64,000 nucleotides of DNA. It comes from Streptomyces avermitilis MA-4680 = NBRC 14893. GTDB lineage: Bacteria; Actinomycetota; Actinomycetes; Streptomycetales; Streptomycetaceae. The DNA lies in NCBI RefSeq assembly GCF_000009765.2, contig NC_003155.5, positions 8,184,001-8,248,000 of the forward strand. Direction: 5' to 3'. This document shows, in pieces, positions 20,113 through 29,110 of this stretch. Made by a program: the position numbers and the translations under genes. Under the pieces are notes generated by a model. The model was not told where the DNA came from. It worked only from the letters and a program-made list of their open reading frames with translations, and ran no database searches. Numbering within the stretch: position 1 is the first letter of the stretch; every line of letters begins with the position of its first letter.

Positions 20113-20288
20113 GCCGGATCGATCTCGGGAGGCCGACGACGCGGCCCGGTGCGACGGGTGCGGGTACTTCTGGGGTGTCTCCCTCGCAGGTTCGAATCCT
20201 GCTGCCGGTCCTGGACCGGTATGGCCGAGCGGTCCATGGCGGAAGCGCCCTTCGGGCGTGCGTGATCCGCAGCCGGACTGATCTCGGG
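20113..20288 (+). repeat. 17-bp near-identical direct repeats flanking the tRNA-like element
   Basis: GCCGGATCGATCTCGGG at 20113-20129 recurs as GCCGGACTGATCTCGGG at 20272-20288, 15 of 17 identical and 159 bases apart. A looser similarity links the sequences just before each copy (GGAGCGTGCTTCGGCGTG near 20081 and GAAGCGCCCTTCGGGCGTG near 20242). This suggests an old tandem duplication around the tRNA-like sequence. Confidence 0.45.
20166..20246 (+). other. tRNA-like halves in reversed order (3' half before 5' half)
   Basis: The 3' half has CTTC (20167-20170), a variable arm GGGG-TGTC-TCCC (20172-20183), a canonical T-arm GCAGGTTCGAATCCTGC (20186-20202) and an acceptor strand TGCCGGT (20203-20209). 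Five bases later comes a matching 5' acceptor strand ACCGGTA (20215-20221; all seven pair, one G-T), TG, and a class II D-arm GCCGAGCGGTCCATGGC (20224-20240), then GAAG (20242-20245) able to pair with CTTC. All arms of a Ser/Leu-type tRNA are thus present, but circularly permuted. No anticodon can be assigned. It may be the remains of tandem tRNA genes. The rest of the 19900-20327 spacer shows only the metK terminator and flanking repeats. Confidence 0.5.
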
Positions 20289-20327
20289 CGCGCGTCGGTG
20301 TCAGTGGGGTTTGGTAAGAATGCTGGT

Positions 20328-22490
20328 GTGAGCAGCGAGAACGGGCAGGGGGGCGGCGGTGGCGAAGAGGCGCCGCCGGAGCAGCTTGCGTTGATCCGTG
20401 AGGCCGTGCGGAAGGCCAAGGTGCCCAAGGCCAAGCCGCGGACGTGGCGGGGAGCCGCGCTGGCCAAGGAGTTGCCCGTCGCGCGTGTGCTGGTCGACAA
20501 GGGCGTACTTCATCTTGATCGGTACTTCGACTATGCCGTGCCCGAGGAACTGGCTGCCGTCGCTCAGCCGGGAGTGCGCGTCCGTGTGCGGTTCGGAGCC
20601 GGCGGGCGCACCGTGCGGGACGGCAGGCGGGAGGGCGGCTCACTGATCGACGGCTTCCTCGTCGAGCGGGTCGCCGAGTCCGACTACGGCGGGCCGCTGG
20701 CCGCGCTCGCGCAGGTCGTGTCCCCCGAGCCCGTGCTCGGCCCTGAGCTGCTCGGGCTCGCCCGGGCCGTCGCCGACCGGTACGCCGGGAGCCTCGCCGA
20801 TGTGCTCCAGCTGGCCGTTCCGCCCAGGCACGGGCGGGCCGAGGCCGGCAAGACGGCCGAGCCGCTGCCGGCTCCTCCCGCGCCCGAACCCGGCTCCTGG
20901 CGGCGGTACGCGCGCGGGGCGGAGTTTGTGAAGTCCCTCGCCGCCGGGGGTTCGCCCCGGGCCGTGTGGACCGCGTTGCCGGGGCCCGACTGGGCCGAGG
21001 AGATCGCCCGGGCCGTGCAGGCCACGCTCGCCTCGGGGCGCGGCGCGCTCGTCGTCGTGCCGGCCGGACGGCCCGCCGCGCGCGTCGACGCGGCGCTCCG
21101 CGCGCTGATGGGTGAGGGGCGGCATGCACTGCTGACCGCCGACGCGGGGCAGGAGCGGCGCTACCGGGAGTGGCTGGCCGTGCGGCGGGGGGCCGTGCAG
21201 GCGGTGGTCGGGACGCGGGCCGCGATGTTCGCGCCCGTGCGGAATCTCGGGCTCGTTGTCGTGTGGGACGACGGGGATGCTTCCCACAGCGACGACAACG
21301 CGCCGTTTCCCCATGTGCGGGAGGTGCTGGAGCTTCGGGCGACCCGGGACAAGTGCGGGTTTCTGCTGGGGAGCTGGAGCTGCACGGTGGAGGCCGCGCA
21401 GCTTGTCGAGAGCGGGTGGGCGGCACCGCTCGTGGCCGAGCGGGAACAGGTACGGGCGGCTGCTCCTCTCGTGCGCACCGTGGGGGACGGGGATCTCGCG
21501 CGGGACGAGGCGGCCCGGGCCGCGCGGCTGCCGACCCTCGCCTGGCAGGCCGTGCGGGAGGGGCTGCGCCACGGACCCGTGCTGGTGCAGGTGCCCCGGC
21601 GGGGTTACGTGCCCCGGATGGCCTGCGCGCAGTGCCGGGCGCCCGCGCGGTGCCGGCACTGCGCGGGGCCGCTGGAGGCGCACGACGCCGGGGCGCTGCG
21701 GTGCGGTTGGTGCGGACGGGAGGACGCGGCTTGGCACTGTCCGGAGTGCGGTGGGTTCCGGTTGCGGGCGCAGGTCGTGGGGGCGCGGCGGACCGCCGAG
21801 GAGCTGGGTCGTGCGTTCCCGGCCGTGCCGGTGCGCACCTCCGGGCGTGAGCAGGTGCTCGACACCGTCTCGGGGGCGCCCGCGCTCGTGGTGAGTACGC
21901 CGGGGGCCGAGCCGGTCGCCGAGGGCGGGTACGCGGCTGCCCTGCTCCTCGACGGGTGGGCCATGCTCGGCCGGCCGGATCTGCGGGCCGGGGAGGAGGC
22001 GCTGCGGAGGTGGATCGGGGCGGCCGCGCTCGTCCGGGGGCAGGCGGCCGGCGGGACCGTGGTCGTGGTCGCCGAGCCGACGTTGCGGCCTGTGCAGGCG
22101 CTGGTGCGCTGGGATCCCGTCGGACACGCGGTGCGCGAACTCGCCGAGCGGGCCGAGCTGGGGTTTCCACCGGTGTCGCGGATGGCCGCCGTGTCGGGGA
22201 CGGCCGAGGCGGTCGCGGGGTTTCTGAGCGGGGTCGAACTACCCTCGGACGCCGAGGTGTTGGGGCCGGTGCCGTTGCCGGTCACGGAGGCCGGACGGCC
22301 TCGGCGCGTGGGCGGGCCGCCGCCGGGGGAGCGGTGGGAGCGAGCGCTCGTCCGGGTGCCGCCGGGGAGCGGGGCCGCGCTGGCCGGCGCGTTGAAGACC
22401 GCGCAGGCGGCTCGGATGGCGCGTGGGGGCGGGGGGAACGGGAGCGAGGCCCCGGTGCGGATTCGGATCGATCCGCCGGACATCGGGTGA
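20328..22490 (+). CDS. priA: PriA-like primosomal protein lacking helicase motifs
   Basis: PriA restarts stalled replication forks; the actinobacterial form is thought not to be a helicase. The 720-residue product has the N-terminal DNA-binding region (VLVDKGVLHLDRYFDY near 50) and a zinc-binding block of eight cysteines (CAQC, CRHC, CGWC, CPEC). The Walker A motif of true PriA is missing (ALPGPDWAEE stands there) and the DEEH box reads DDGD. GTG at 20328 is the likely start; no Shine-Dalgarno is visible, but TAAGAAT about 7 bases upstream could be a -10 box, which would make the mRNA leaderless. The upstream open frame runs through the tRNA-like element and is rejected. Confidence 0.9.
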   Translation: MSSENGQGGGGGEEAPPEQLALIREAVRKAKVPKAKPRTWRGAALAKELPVARVLVDKGVLHLDRYFDYAVPEELAAVAQPGVRVRVRFGAGGRTVRDGRREGGSLIDGFLVERVAESDYGGPLAALAQVVSPEPVLGPELLGLARAVADRYAGSLADVLQLAVPPRHGRAEAGKTAEPLPAPPAPEPGSWRRYARGAEFVKSLAAGGSPRAVWTALPGPDWAEEIARAVQATLASGRGALVVVPAGRPAARVDAALRALMGEGRHALLTADAGQERRYREWLAVRRGAVQAVVGTRAAMFAPVRNLGLVVVWDDGDASHSDDNAPFPHVREVLELRATRDKCGFLLGSWSCTVEAAQLVESGWAAPLVAEREQVRAAAPLVRTVGDGDLARDEAARAARLPTLAWQAVREGLRHGPVLVQVPRRGYVPRMACAQCRAPARCRHCAGPLEAHDAGALRCGWCGREDAAWHCPECGGFRLRAQVVGARRTAEELGRAFPAVPVRTSGREQVLDTVSGAPALVVSTPGAEPVAEGGYAAALLLDGWAMLGRPDLRAGEEALRRWIGAAALVRGQAAGGTVVVVAEPTLRPVQALVRWDPVGHAVRELAERAELGFPPVSRMAAVSGTAEAVAGFLSGVELPSDAEVLGPVPLPVTEAGRPRRVGGPPPGERWERALVRVPPGSGAALAGALKTAQAARMARGGGGNGSEAPVRIRIDPPDIG

Positions 22491-22600
22491 CGTGAGTGAC
22501 TCGGGTTGCTCGCCGTGGCTCGGGTGGCTCGGGCGTGGGGGGACGTACGTGCGGCGGTGCGGTGGTGCGAGCGTGTGCCCGGGCGGGTCCCGGCATACGG

Positions 22601-22629
22601 CTGCCTCCCGGTCGTACACCGGGAGGCAG
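22601..22629. terminator. Bidirectional terminator between priA and the HTH gene
   Basis: CTGCCTCCCGGT and its perfect complement enclose CGTAC (12-bp stem, 5-base loop). It lies between two convergent genes, 111 bases after priA and 54 bases after the minus-strand gene. Confidence 0.72.
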
Positions 22630-22682
22630 ACAAGGGGAGGGGGCCGTCGGGTGTCGGCCGTCGTGCGTTCCGCGTGTGCTGG

Positions 22683-23225
22683 TCAGCCGTTGCGCGGGCC
22701 CGGGAAGGCCGTCGGCCTGGCCTCGTCGCGGAGCGTGGGGCTGCCCGCCGTCGGCTGGGTCGGCATGGAGCGGGCCGCGGGGACCGTCGGCACCGTGGGG
22801 ATGCCGGTGTTGACGCTCACCGTACGAGCGGCCGTCGGCTCGGTCGCGCGCTCGGCGTCCGCGGCTGCCTGGGCGGCGGCGCGCCGCGCGCCGTAACGGC
22901 GGTGCACCGCCTGCTTGGTGACTCCGAGCGCGGAGCCCACCGCGTCCCACGAGAAGCCCAGGGAGCGGTCGAAGTCCACGGCGGCCGTGACCAGGGTCTC
23001 GACACTGTCGCGCAGTTCCTGGGCGAGGCGGACGGTCGGAGCGGGAGCGCGTCCGTAGACGACGAAGCCCGTGGACGGGCCGGAGCGGCGTGGGCGGTAG
23101 ACGTTGCCCAACTGGGCGGTGAGCGTGCGCAGTGCGTCCACCTGCCGGCGGACCCGCTCGATGTCCCGCACCAGCAAGTGCAGGCTGGCCCGAGCCTGGG
23201 CGTCGTGGGTTGCGTGGTCGGCCAT
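22683..23225 (-). CDS. Helix-turn-helix protein, function unknown
   Basis: The 180-residue product has a helical N-domain (about 8-45) that could dimerise and a clear helix-turn-helix at about 91-113, GFSWDAVGSALGVTKQAVHR. The tail from 120 is rich in Ala, Thr and Pro and probably disordered. ATG at 23225 is chosen because GAGAGG lies upstream and coding bias starts there; more upstream frame is open but poor. It converges on priA and is divergent from fmt. I do not know its regulon. Confidence 0.85.
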   Translation of the reverse strand: MADHATHDAQARASLHLLVRDIERVRRQVDALRTLTAQLGNVYRPRRSGPSTGFVVYGRAPAPTVRLAQELRDSVETLVTAAVDFDRSLGFSWDAVGSALGVTKQAVHRRYGARRAAAQAAADAERATEPTAARTVSVNTGIPTVPTVPAARSMPTQPTAGSPTLRDEARPTAFPGPRNG

Positions 23226-23584
23226 GAACAAGCCTCTCGAACCGGCGTTGAAAAGGATCGGGCCGCGATTGCGGCCCGTTGTGGTCAACTCTCTCTTGAC
23301 CAACGCGCTTCGGGGATTGTGGTCACGGTGCGGGGGCGTATGAGCATGTACACAGGGCGCGCGCACGCCCGTACGCCCCGGCCCCGATGACTCGCCGGGG
23401 TATCTCCAAAGAGGCGTCAGGGGAGTTGTCAGGGACGGCGTCGAGGGGCGTACGGCTCCGTTCCACAGCCATACGCCCCCTCAAACTCCTGCTCCCATAG
23501 ACTGGTGCGCTGCCCCGCACGGCTTTGCGCAGCCGGATCGCGCGGGGCTGACAGAACTCCCGCCCGAGAGGCCGACATCCACCC
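23226..23584. other. Divergent spacer between the HTH gene and fmt
   Basis: This 359-base spacer has no convincing gene. It holds a hairpin at 23445-23479 in which GGGGCGTA pairs with TACGCCCC and, after a one-base mismatch, GGCT with AGCC. An AT-richer stretch at 23250-23320 near the HTH gene start is its likely promoter area. GAGAGG-like sequence before 23585 serves as the fmt ribosome-binding site. Confidence 0.4.
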
Positions 23585-24517
23585 ATGAAGCTCGTCTTTG
23601 CAGGTACTCCCGAGGTCGCCGTTCCCGCCCTGGACGCTCTGATCGCCTCCGGGCGGCATGAGGTGGCCGCCGTCGTGACGCGGCCCGACGCCCCGGCCGG
23701 GCGGGGACGGCGGCTGGTCGCGAGTCCCGTTGCCCAGCGGGCGGAGGAGGCCGGGATCGAGGTGCTCAAGCCGGTCAAGCCGCGGGACGAGGAGTTCCTG
23801 GCGCGGCTGCGGGAGATCGCGCCGGACTGCTGTCCCGTCGTCGCCTACGGCGCGCTGCTGCCGCGGGTCGCCCTCGACATTCCGGCGCACGGCTGGGTCA
23901 ATCTGCACTTCTCGCTGCTGCCCGCCTGGCGCGGTGCCGCTCCCGTGCAGCACTCCATCATGGCCGGGGACGAGATCACCGGAGCGTCCACCTTCCTCAT
24001 CGAGGAGGGACTCGACTCCGGGCCCGTCTTCGGCACCGTCACCGAGGAGATCCGGCCCACCGACACCAGCGGCGACCTGCTCACACGGCTCGCCTTCGCC
24101 GGTTCCGGGCTGCTCGTCGCGACCATGGACGGTGTCGAGGAGGGCAAGCTGAAGGCCGTGCCGCAGCCCGCCGACGGCATCACTCTCGCGCCGAAGATCA
24201 CCGTCGAGAACGCGCACGTCGACTGGTCTACGCCGGCGCTGCGGGTCGACCGGGTGGTGCGCGGGTGCACGCCCGCGCCCGGTGCCTGGACCGTGTTCCG
24301 CGGCGAGCGGCTCAAGCTCATCCAGGTCGTCCCGGTGCCCGAGCGGACCGATCTCGCCCCGGGCGCGCTGTCCGTCGGCAAGAACAACGTGTACGTCGGC
24401 ACCGGTTCGTACGCCGTCGAGCTGCTGTGGGTGCAGGCCCAGGGCAAGAAGCCGATGCGGGCCGCCGACTGGGCACGCGGCGTACGCATCACGGACGGCG
24501 AGCCCCTCGGCGCGTGA
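23585..24517 (+). CDS. fmt: Methionyl-tRNA formyltransferase
   Basis: It formylates initiator Met-tRNA using 10-formyltetrahydrofolate. The 310-residue product starts MKLVFAGTPEVAVPALDAL; the catalytic region WVNLHFSLLPAWRGAAPVQ contains the Asn-His pair and EEGLDSGP the aspartate. The C-terminal tRNA-binding domain runs from about 205. No def gene is adjacent. It is separated from rsmB, its usual partner, by 842 bases of repeats. Confidence 0.98.
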   Translation: MKLVFAGTPEVAVPALDALIASGRHEVAAVVTRPDAPAGRGRRLVASPVAQRAEEAGIEVLKPVKPRDEEFLARLREIAPDCCPVVAYGALLPRVALDIPAHGWVNLHFSLLPAWRGAAPVQHSIMAGDEITGASTFLIEEGLDSGPVFGTVTEEIRPTDTSGDLLTRLAFAGSGLLVATMDGVEEGKLKAVPQPADGITLAPKITVENAHVDWSTPALRVDRVVRGCTPAPGAWTVFRGERLKLIQVVPVPERTDLAPGALSVGKNNVYVGTGSYAVELLWVQAQGKKPMRAADWARGVRITDGEPLGA

Positions 24518-24601
24518 CCCGCGCTCCCGCGCCGCGGGGGCGCGGCCGCTGGGCTACGACGCGCGTCCGACGGGGGCACCGGGCGCCGGCTACCGGCTAC
24601 C

Positions 24602-24810
24602 GGTCACCGGGGCGCCGGCTACGAGGGCGCCCGTCCTTGGCCACCGGGGCATCGGGCACGGGCTGTGGGGGCACCTGTCCCTGGCCGCCGGGGCATCGGC
24701 CACCGGCTGCGGGGGCCTCTGCCCCCGGCCGCGAGCGACCGGGGCACCGGCTGTGGGGGCGCCTGTCCCTGGCCACCGGGGCATCGGCCACCGGCCACGG
24801 GCCACCAGGA
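24602..24810. repeat. Degenerate tandem repeat A between fmt and rsmB
   Basis: Five imperfect units begin near 24602, 24639, 24683, 24733 and 24771. The shared core is GGCCACCGGGGCATCGG followed by CCACCGGCTGTGGGGGCGCC-like sequence; spacing varies between 37 and 50 bases. No frame persists, so it is probably non-coding. The remaining bases 24811-24950 show no feature I can support. Confidence 0.6.
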
Positions 24811-24950
24811 AGCGGCTCCCGTCCGGTGGGGCAGCCGCGGTATGCCCAGCCGTCCCTTGCGGGACCGGTAGCGCGTGGCTCCGCCAGGCGGCCCCGTCGA
24901 CGCACGCCCCGCCTCGGGTCGGCCCCCGAGCCAATGGCACCGCCGAGCCG

Positions 24951-25290
24951 GGCCGTGTGCCCGCGGAGGTGTGATCGCCGAGTTGGGTGGCGCGGCTTAC
25001 GGACGTACGACCGCTGAGCCGGGTCGTGTGCCGGTGGGGGTGTGATCGCCGAGTTGGGCGGCGCGCTCACGGACGTATGACCGCTGAGCCGGGTCGTGTG
25101 CCCGCGGATGTAGGCCGCCGAGCCCGGGTCGTGTGCCTGCGAAGACGTGACCGCCGAGCTGGGCGGCGCGCTCACGGACGTATGGCGTGTGCCTGCGCAG
25201 ACGTGACCGTCCAGCTGGGCCCCGTGGCTCACGGACGTGTGACCGTCCAGGTGGGCCCCGCGTCCGCGGACGGATCGTCGCCCGGGGCGG
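24951..25290. repeat. Degenerate tandem repeat B between fmt and rsmB
   Basis: Units begin near 24971 and 25042 (71-base period), then continue as shortened or rearranged copies near 25110, 25147, 25203 and 25240. A full unit reads GTGATCGCCGAGTTGGG, then GCGCTCACGGACGTATGAC, then CGCTGAGCCGGGTCGTGTG. Decay increases toward rsmB. The array differs from repeat A just upstream and from the one near bldD. Confidence 0.65.
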
Positions 25291-25359
25291 CTGCGCCCCG
25301 TAGCCCCCACGACGTAGGCTGAAAGGCGCACTTCTCCCCAGATCCGGAGCACCTTTTTC

Positions 25360-26790
25360 GTGAGCGAGCAGTCCCGTCAGCCCCGTAAGCCGGGCAAGCC
25401 CCACCGTCGTCCCCAGAAGGACCCCGTCCGCTTCCTCGCCTTCGAGGCGCTGAGGGCGGTGGACGAGCGGGACGCGTACGCGAACCTCGTCCTGCCGCCG
25501 CTGCTGCGGAAGGCGCGCCAGAAGGGCGACTTCGACGGGCGGGACGCGGCGCTCGCGACCGAGCTGGTGTACGGGACGCTGCGCCGGCAGGGGACGTACG
25601 ACGCGGTGATCGCGGCCTGTGTCGACCGGCCGCTGCGCGAGGTCGATCCGCCGGTGCTCGATGTACTGAGCCTCGGTGTGCATCAGCTGCTCGGCACCCG
25701 GATTCCCACCCACGCCGCGGTGTCCGCCTCCGTCGAGCTCGCCCGCGTGGTGCTCGGCGACGGGCGCGCCAAGTTCGTCAACGCCGTACTGCGCAAGGTC
25801 GCCCAGCACGACCTCGACGGCTGGCTGGAGCAGATCGCGCCGCCGTACGACGACGACGCCGAGGACCATCTCGCCGTCGTGCACTCGCATCCGCGGTGGG
25901 TCGTCTCCGCGCTGTGGGACGCGCTGGGCGGCGGGCGCGCCGGGATCGAGGACCTGCTGGAGGCCGACAACGAGCGGCCCGAGGTGACCCTCGTCGCCCG
26001 CCCGGGGCGCTCCACCGCCGGTGAACTCCTCGGCGTACTCGGCGAGGAGTCCGCGCTGCCGGGCCGCTGGTCGCCCTACGCCGTCCGCCTCACGGAGGGC
26101 GGCGAGCCCGGTGCCATCGACGCCGTGCGGGAAGGCCGTGCCGGCGTACAGGACGAGGGCAGCCAACTCGTCGCGCTGGCGCTCGCCAACGCCCCCCTCG
26201 ACGGGCCCGACCAGGCCTGGCTGGACGGCTGCGCCGGGCCCGGCGGCAAGGCGGCCATGCTCGCCGGTCTCGCCGCCGAGCGCGGTGCCGTGCTGCTCGC
26301 CTCCGAGAAGCAGCCGCACCGGGCCGGGCTGGTGGCGAAGGCCCTCGCCGGGAACCCGGGGCCGTATCAGGTGATCGCGGCCGACGGCATCCGTCCGCCG
26401 TGGCGGCCCGGCACCTTCGACCGGGTGCTGATGGACGTGCCCTGCACGGGGCTCGGCGCCCTGCGCCGTCGGCCCGAGGCCCGCTGGCGGCGGCGGCCCG
26501 AGGACCTGGACGGCTTCGCGCCGCTGCAGCGCGGCCTGCTGCGCACCGCCCTCGACTCCGTGCGGGTCGGCGGTGTCGTCGGCTATGCCACCTGCTCGCC
26601 GCACCTCGCCGAGACCCGCGCGGTCGTCGACGACGTCCTCAAGCACCACACGGTCGCGGCCGAGCTGATCGACGCCCGCCCGCTGCTGCCGGGCGTACCG
26701 GCGCTGGGCGAGGGCCCCGACGTACAGCTCTGGCCGCACCTGCACGGCACCGACGCCATGTATCTGGCGCTCATCCGCCGGACTGCCTGA
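25360..26790 (+). CDS. rsmB: 16S rRNA (cytosine-967-C5) methyltransferase
   Basis: RsmB methylates C967 of 16S rRNA. The 476-residue product has a basic start, a NusB-like RNA-binding domain (about 25-165) and a Rossmann SAM domain with GCAGPGGKAAML. The two cysteines of the family are in MDVPCTGLG and YATCSPH. GTG at 25360 begins MSEQSRQPRKPGKP. Its 3' end overlaps the convergent transporter gene by 20 bases. Confidence 0.96.
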   Translation: MSEQSRQPRKPGKPHRRPQKDPVRFLAFEALRAVDERDAYANLVLPPLLRKARQKGDFDGRDAALATELVYGTLRRQGTYDAVIAACVDRPLREVDPPVLDVLSLGVHQLLGTRIPTHAAVSASVELARVVLGDGRAKFVNAVLRKVAQHDLDGWLEQIAPPYDDDAEDHLAVVHSHPRWVVSALWDALGGGRAGIEDLLEADNERPEVTLVARPGRSTAGELLGVLGEESALPGRWSPYAVRLTEGGEPGAIDAVREGRAGVQDEGSQLVALALANAPLDGPDQAWLDGCAGPGGKAAMLAGLAAERGAVLLASEKQPHRAGLVAKALAGNPGPYQVIAADGIRPPWRPGTFDRVLMDVPCTGLGALRRRPEARWRRRPEDLDGFAPLQRGLLRTALDSVRVGGVVGYATCSPHLAETRAVVDDVLKHHTVAAELIDARPLLPGVPALGEGPDVQLWPHLHGTDAMYLALIRRTA

Positions 26791-28975
26791 CCTCCGCGTC
26801 GGGCGCCGCCACGGTGGCGGCGGCGCCGGCGTCGCCGCCGTCCTCGTGCGACAACCGGTGCGGCCACCACACCTTGGGGCCCCCGTCCAGGAACAGCGCC
26901 GTGACCAGCACCGACCGCACGACGAACGTGTCCAGGAGCACGCCCAGCGCCACCGCGAAGCCGATCTCCGCGAAGGCGACCATCGGGAGTGTGCCGAGAG
27001 CGGCGAACGTGCCGGCCAGCACCAGCCCCGCCGAGGTGATCACCGCGCCGGTCGCGGCGAGGCCCGTCACGACGCCGGGCCGGGTGCCCCGGCGGGCCGC
27101 CTCCTCGCGGATGCGGGTGGTCAGGAAGATGTTGTAGTCGATGCCGAGGGCCACCAGGAACACGAAGACGAACAGCGGGAAGTCCGTCTGCTCGCCGGCG
27201 TAGTCGAAGAGGTGCCGGAAGGCGAGCGCGCTCGCGCCCAGCGCCGCCGCGAAGGACAGCACGACCGTCCCGATCAGCAGCAGCGGTGCCACCAGGGCAC
27301 GCAGCAGCAACCCCAGGATCAGCAGGACGACCACCAGGACCGCCGGGATGACCACCAGGTTGTCGTGCGTCGTCGCCGCGTCCATGTCGAGCAGCGCCGC
27401 GCTGCCGCCGCCCACCCGCGCCCGGGCGTCGGGCACGGCGTGCACGGCGTCGCGCACCCGCTCCACGGTCCGTTTCGCGGCGTCGCTGTCGGACGGGTCG
27501 GTGAGGGTCGCCTCGAACAGCACCTTGCCCCCGGACGACGGTTTCGTCCCCGGCGGCACGGTGACGCTGTCCGCCACCACGCCCTTCGTCCCCGCGACCG
27601 CCTTCCGTACCTGGTCGCCCCGCGCCTGATCCGCGACGACGACCAGCGGATCGCCGGTGCCCGCCGGGAAGTACCGCGCCGACACCTCCTGGCCGACGAT
27701 GGAGTCGGGCCTGCCGGTGAAGGCGTCCGCGTTGCCGATGCCGCTCGCGCGGAGCTGGAGCAGGCCCAGGGAGAGCGCCGCGAGGACGAGCGCCGTGCCG
27801 CTCCACACGAGGCGCGGACGGTGGGCGATACGGCGGCCCATGCGCGCCCACAGGCCCCGTTCCGTGGGGTCGGCCGCGCCGAAGTGCGGGATCGCGGGCC
27901 AGAAGATCCAGCGGCCGAAGACCAACAGCAGGGCGGGGAAGAGCGTCAGCATCGCCAGCAGCGCGATCGCCACCCCGATGGCGGCCACCGGACCCAGGCC
28001 GCGCGTCGAGTTCATCTCGGCGGCGAGCAGCACCAGCATGCTCAGGACGACGGTCGCGCCGGAAGCGAGCACGGCCGGGCCCGCCCGGTTCAGGGCGAGT
28101 GCCATCGCCTCGTGGCGGTCCTCGTGGCGGCGCAGCCCCTCCCGGTAGCGGGCGACCAGCAGCAGCGCGTAGTCCGTGCCCGCGCCGAAGACGAGCACGG
28201 TGAGGATGCCCGCGCTCTGCCCGTTGACGGTCAGACCCGTGTGTTCGGCGAGGAGATAGATCAGCGCCTGGGCGGTGAACAGCGCGGCGACCACACCGGT
28301 CAGCGGGACGAAGATCAGGGTGATGCTGCGGTAGGTGACCAGCAGCATCACGATCACGACGCCCATCGCGGAGAGCAGCAGCGTCGAGTCGATGCCCTCG
28401 AAGGCCTTGGAGAAGTCCGCCGAGGTGCCCCCGGGCCCCGTGATGTGCACGGCGAGCCCGCCGCCGCCCCCGCCCACCTGGTCGCGGAGGGAGTCGACGG
28501 CCGGGGCGAGCTCCTGCCAGCCCTTCTCGTCCATGGTGATGGGCACGTGGATCTGGGCGGCCTCGGGCGCCGACGGGGTGTCGTAGGCGGGCCCGCGGCT
28601 CTCGTCGCCGCGTACCCCGTGCGCCGTGAGTCCCTTGATCCGGTCGGCGTCCCGGGCGATCCGCCGCTTGTCCTGCGCGGTCAGCCCGCCCTCGCGCGCG
28701 TACACGACGACCGCGGGGATCTGCTCCGGCCTGAACGTGCCGGACGTGACCAGGACTTGGGTGGACTCGGCCGAGCCCGGCAGCCAGGACGCCGCGTCGT
28801 TGTCCTGGGCGCCGGTGAGCTTCGACGCGAGCGGTGCCGCGACCACCAGCAGCACCAGCCACAGCGCGACGATCAGCCACTTGCCGCGCCGTCCGCACAC
28901 GCATCCGACGAGTCCCCGGGGCAGCACGGATCCGCTGAGTCCCCGGCGCGCACGGCGCCCTTCTCCGACCGTCAT
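26771..28975 (-). CDS. MMPL/RND-family transporter
   Basis: The 734-residue product is a polytopic membrane protein of the MMPL type, which usually exports lipids or other hydrophobic compounds by proton motive force. An N-terminal helix (about 31-48) precedes an extracytoplasmic domain to about 185, then five or six helices (about 188-375). A second loop and helices follow from about 545 to 700; GAGTDYALLL and ALGIDYNIFL are the paired RND motif helices. ATG at 28975 has GGGGGG upstream; an open N-terminal extension lies antisense to rpe and is rejected. No lipid synthesis gene is adjacent, so the substrate is unknown. Confidence 0.88.
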   Translation of the reverse strand: MTVGEGRRARRGLSGSVLPRGLVGCVCGRRGKWLIVALWLVLLVVAAPLASKLTGAQDNDAASWLPGSAESTQVLVTSGTFRPEQIPAVVVYAREGGLTAQDKRRIARDADRIKGLTAHGVRGDESRGPAYDTPSAPEAAQIHVPITMDEKGWQELAPAVDSLRDQVGGGGGGLAVHITGPGGTSADFSKAFEGIDSTLLLSAMGVVIVMLLVTYRSITLIFVPLTGVVAALFTAQALIYLLAEHTGLTVNGQSAGILTVLVFGAGTDYALLLVARYREGLRRHEDRHEAMALALNRAGPAVLASGATVVLSMLVLLAAEMNSTRGLGPVAAIGVAIALLAMLTLFPALLLVFGRWIFWPAIPHFGAADPTERGLWARMGRRIAHRPRLVWSGTALVLAALSLGLLQLRASGIGNADAFTGRPDSIVGQEVSARYFPAGTGDPLVVVADQARGDQVRKAVAGTKGVVADSVTVPPGTKPSSGGKVLFEATLTDPSDSDAAKRTVERVRDAVHAVPDARARVGGGSAALLDMDAATTHDNLVVIPAVLVVVLLILGLLLRALVAPLLLIGTVVLSFAAALGASALAFRHLFDYAGEQTDFPLFVFVFLVALGIDYNIFLTTRIREEAARRGTRPGVVTGLAATGAVITSAGLVLAGTFAALGTLPMVAFAEIGFAVALGVLLDTFVVRSVLVTALFLDGGPKVWWPHRLSHEDGGDAGAAATVAAPDAEVRQSGG

Positions 28976-29110
28976 GGCGCCCCCCGTGGCCGCTTGTGGA
29001 GCCGGTGGCCCGGCCAGCATGGCACGCGGGGCCCCGGCGCGACATCCGCATGACGGGACCGGCTTTGGACCGGGGAGAGCAACCGGCCCGGGGCATGGCA
29101 GGCTTGGGGC

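Noticed and set aside
17227..22170. A 1,647-codon open frame on the minus strand across coaBC, metK and priA
   Set aside because: It is antisense to three clear genes, is extremely rich in Arg, Pro and Ala, and has no recognisable domain.
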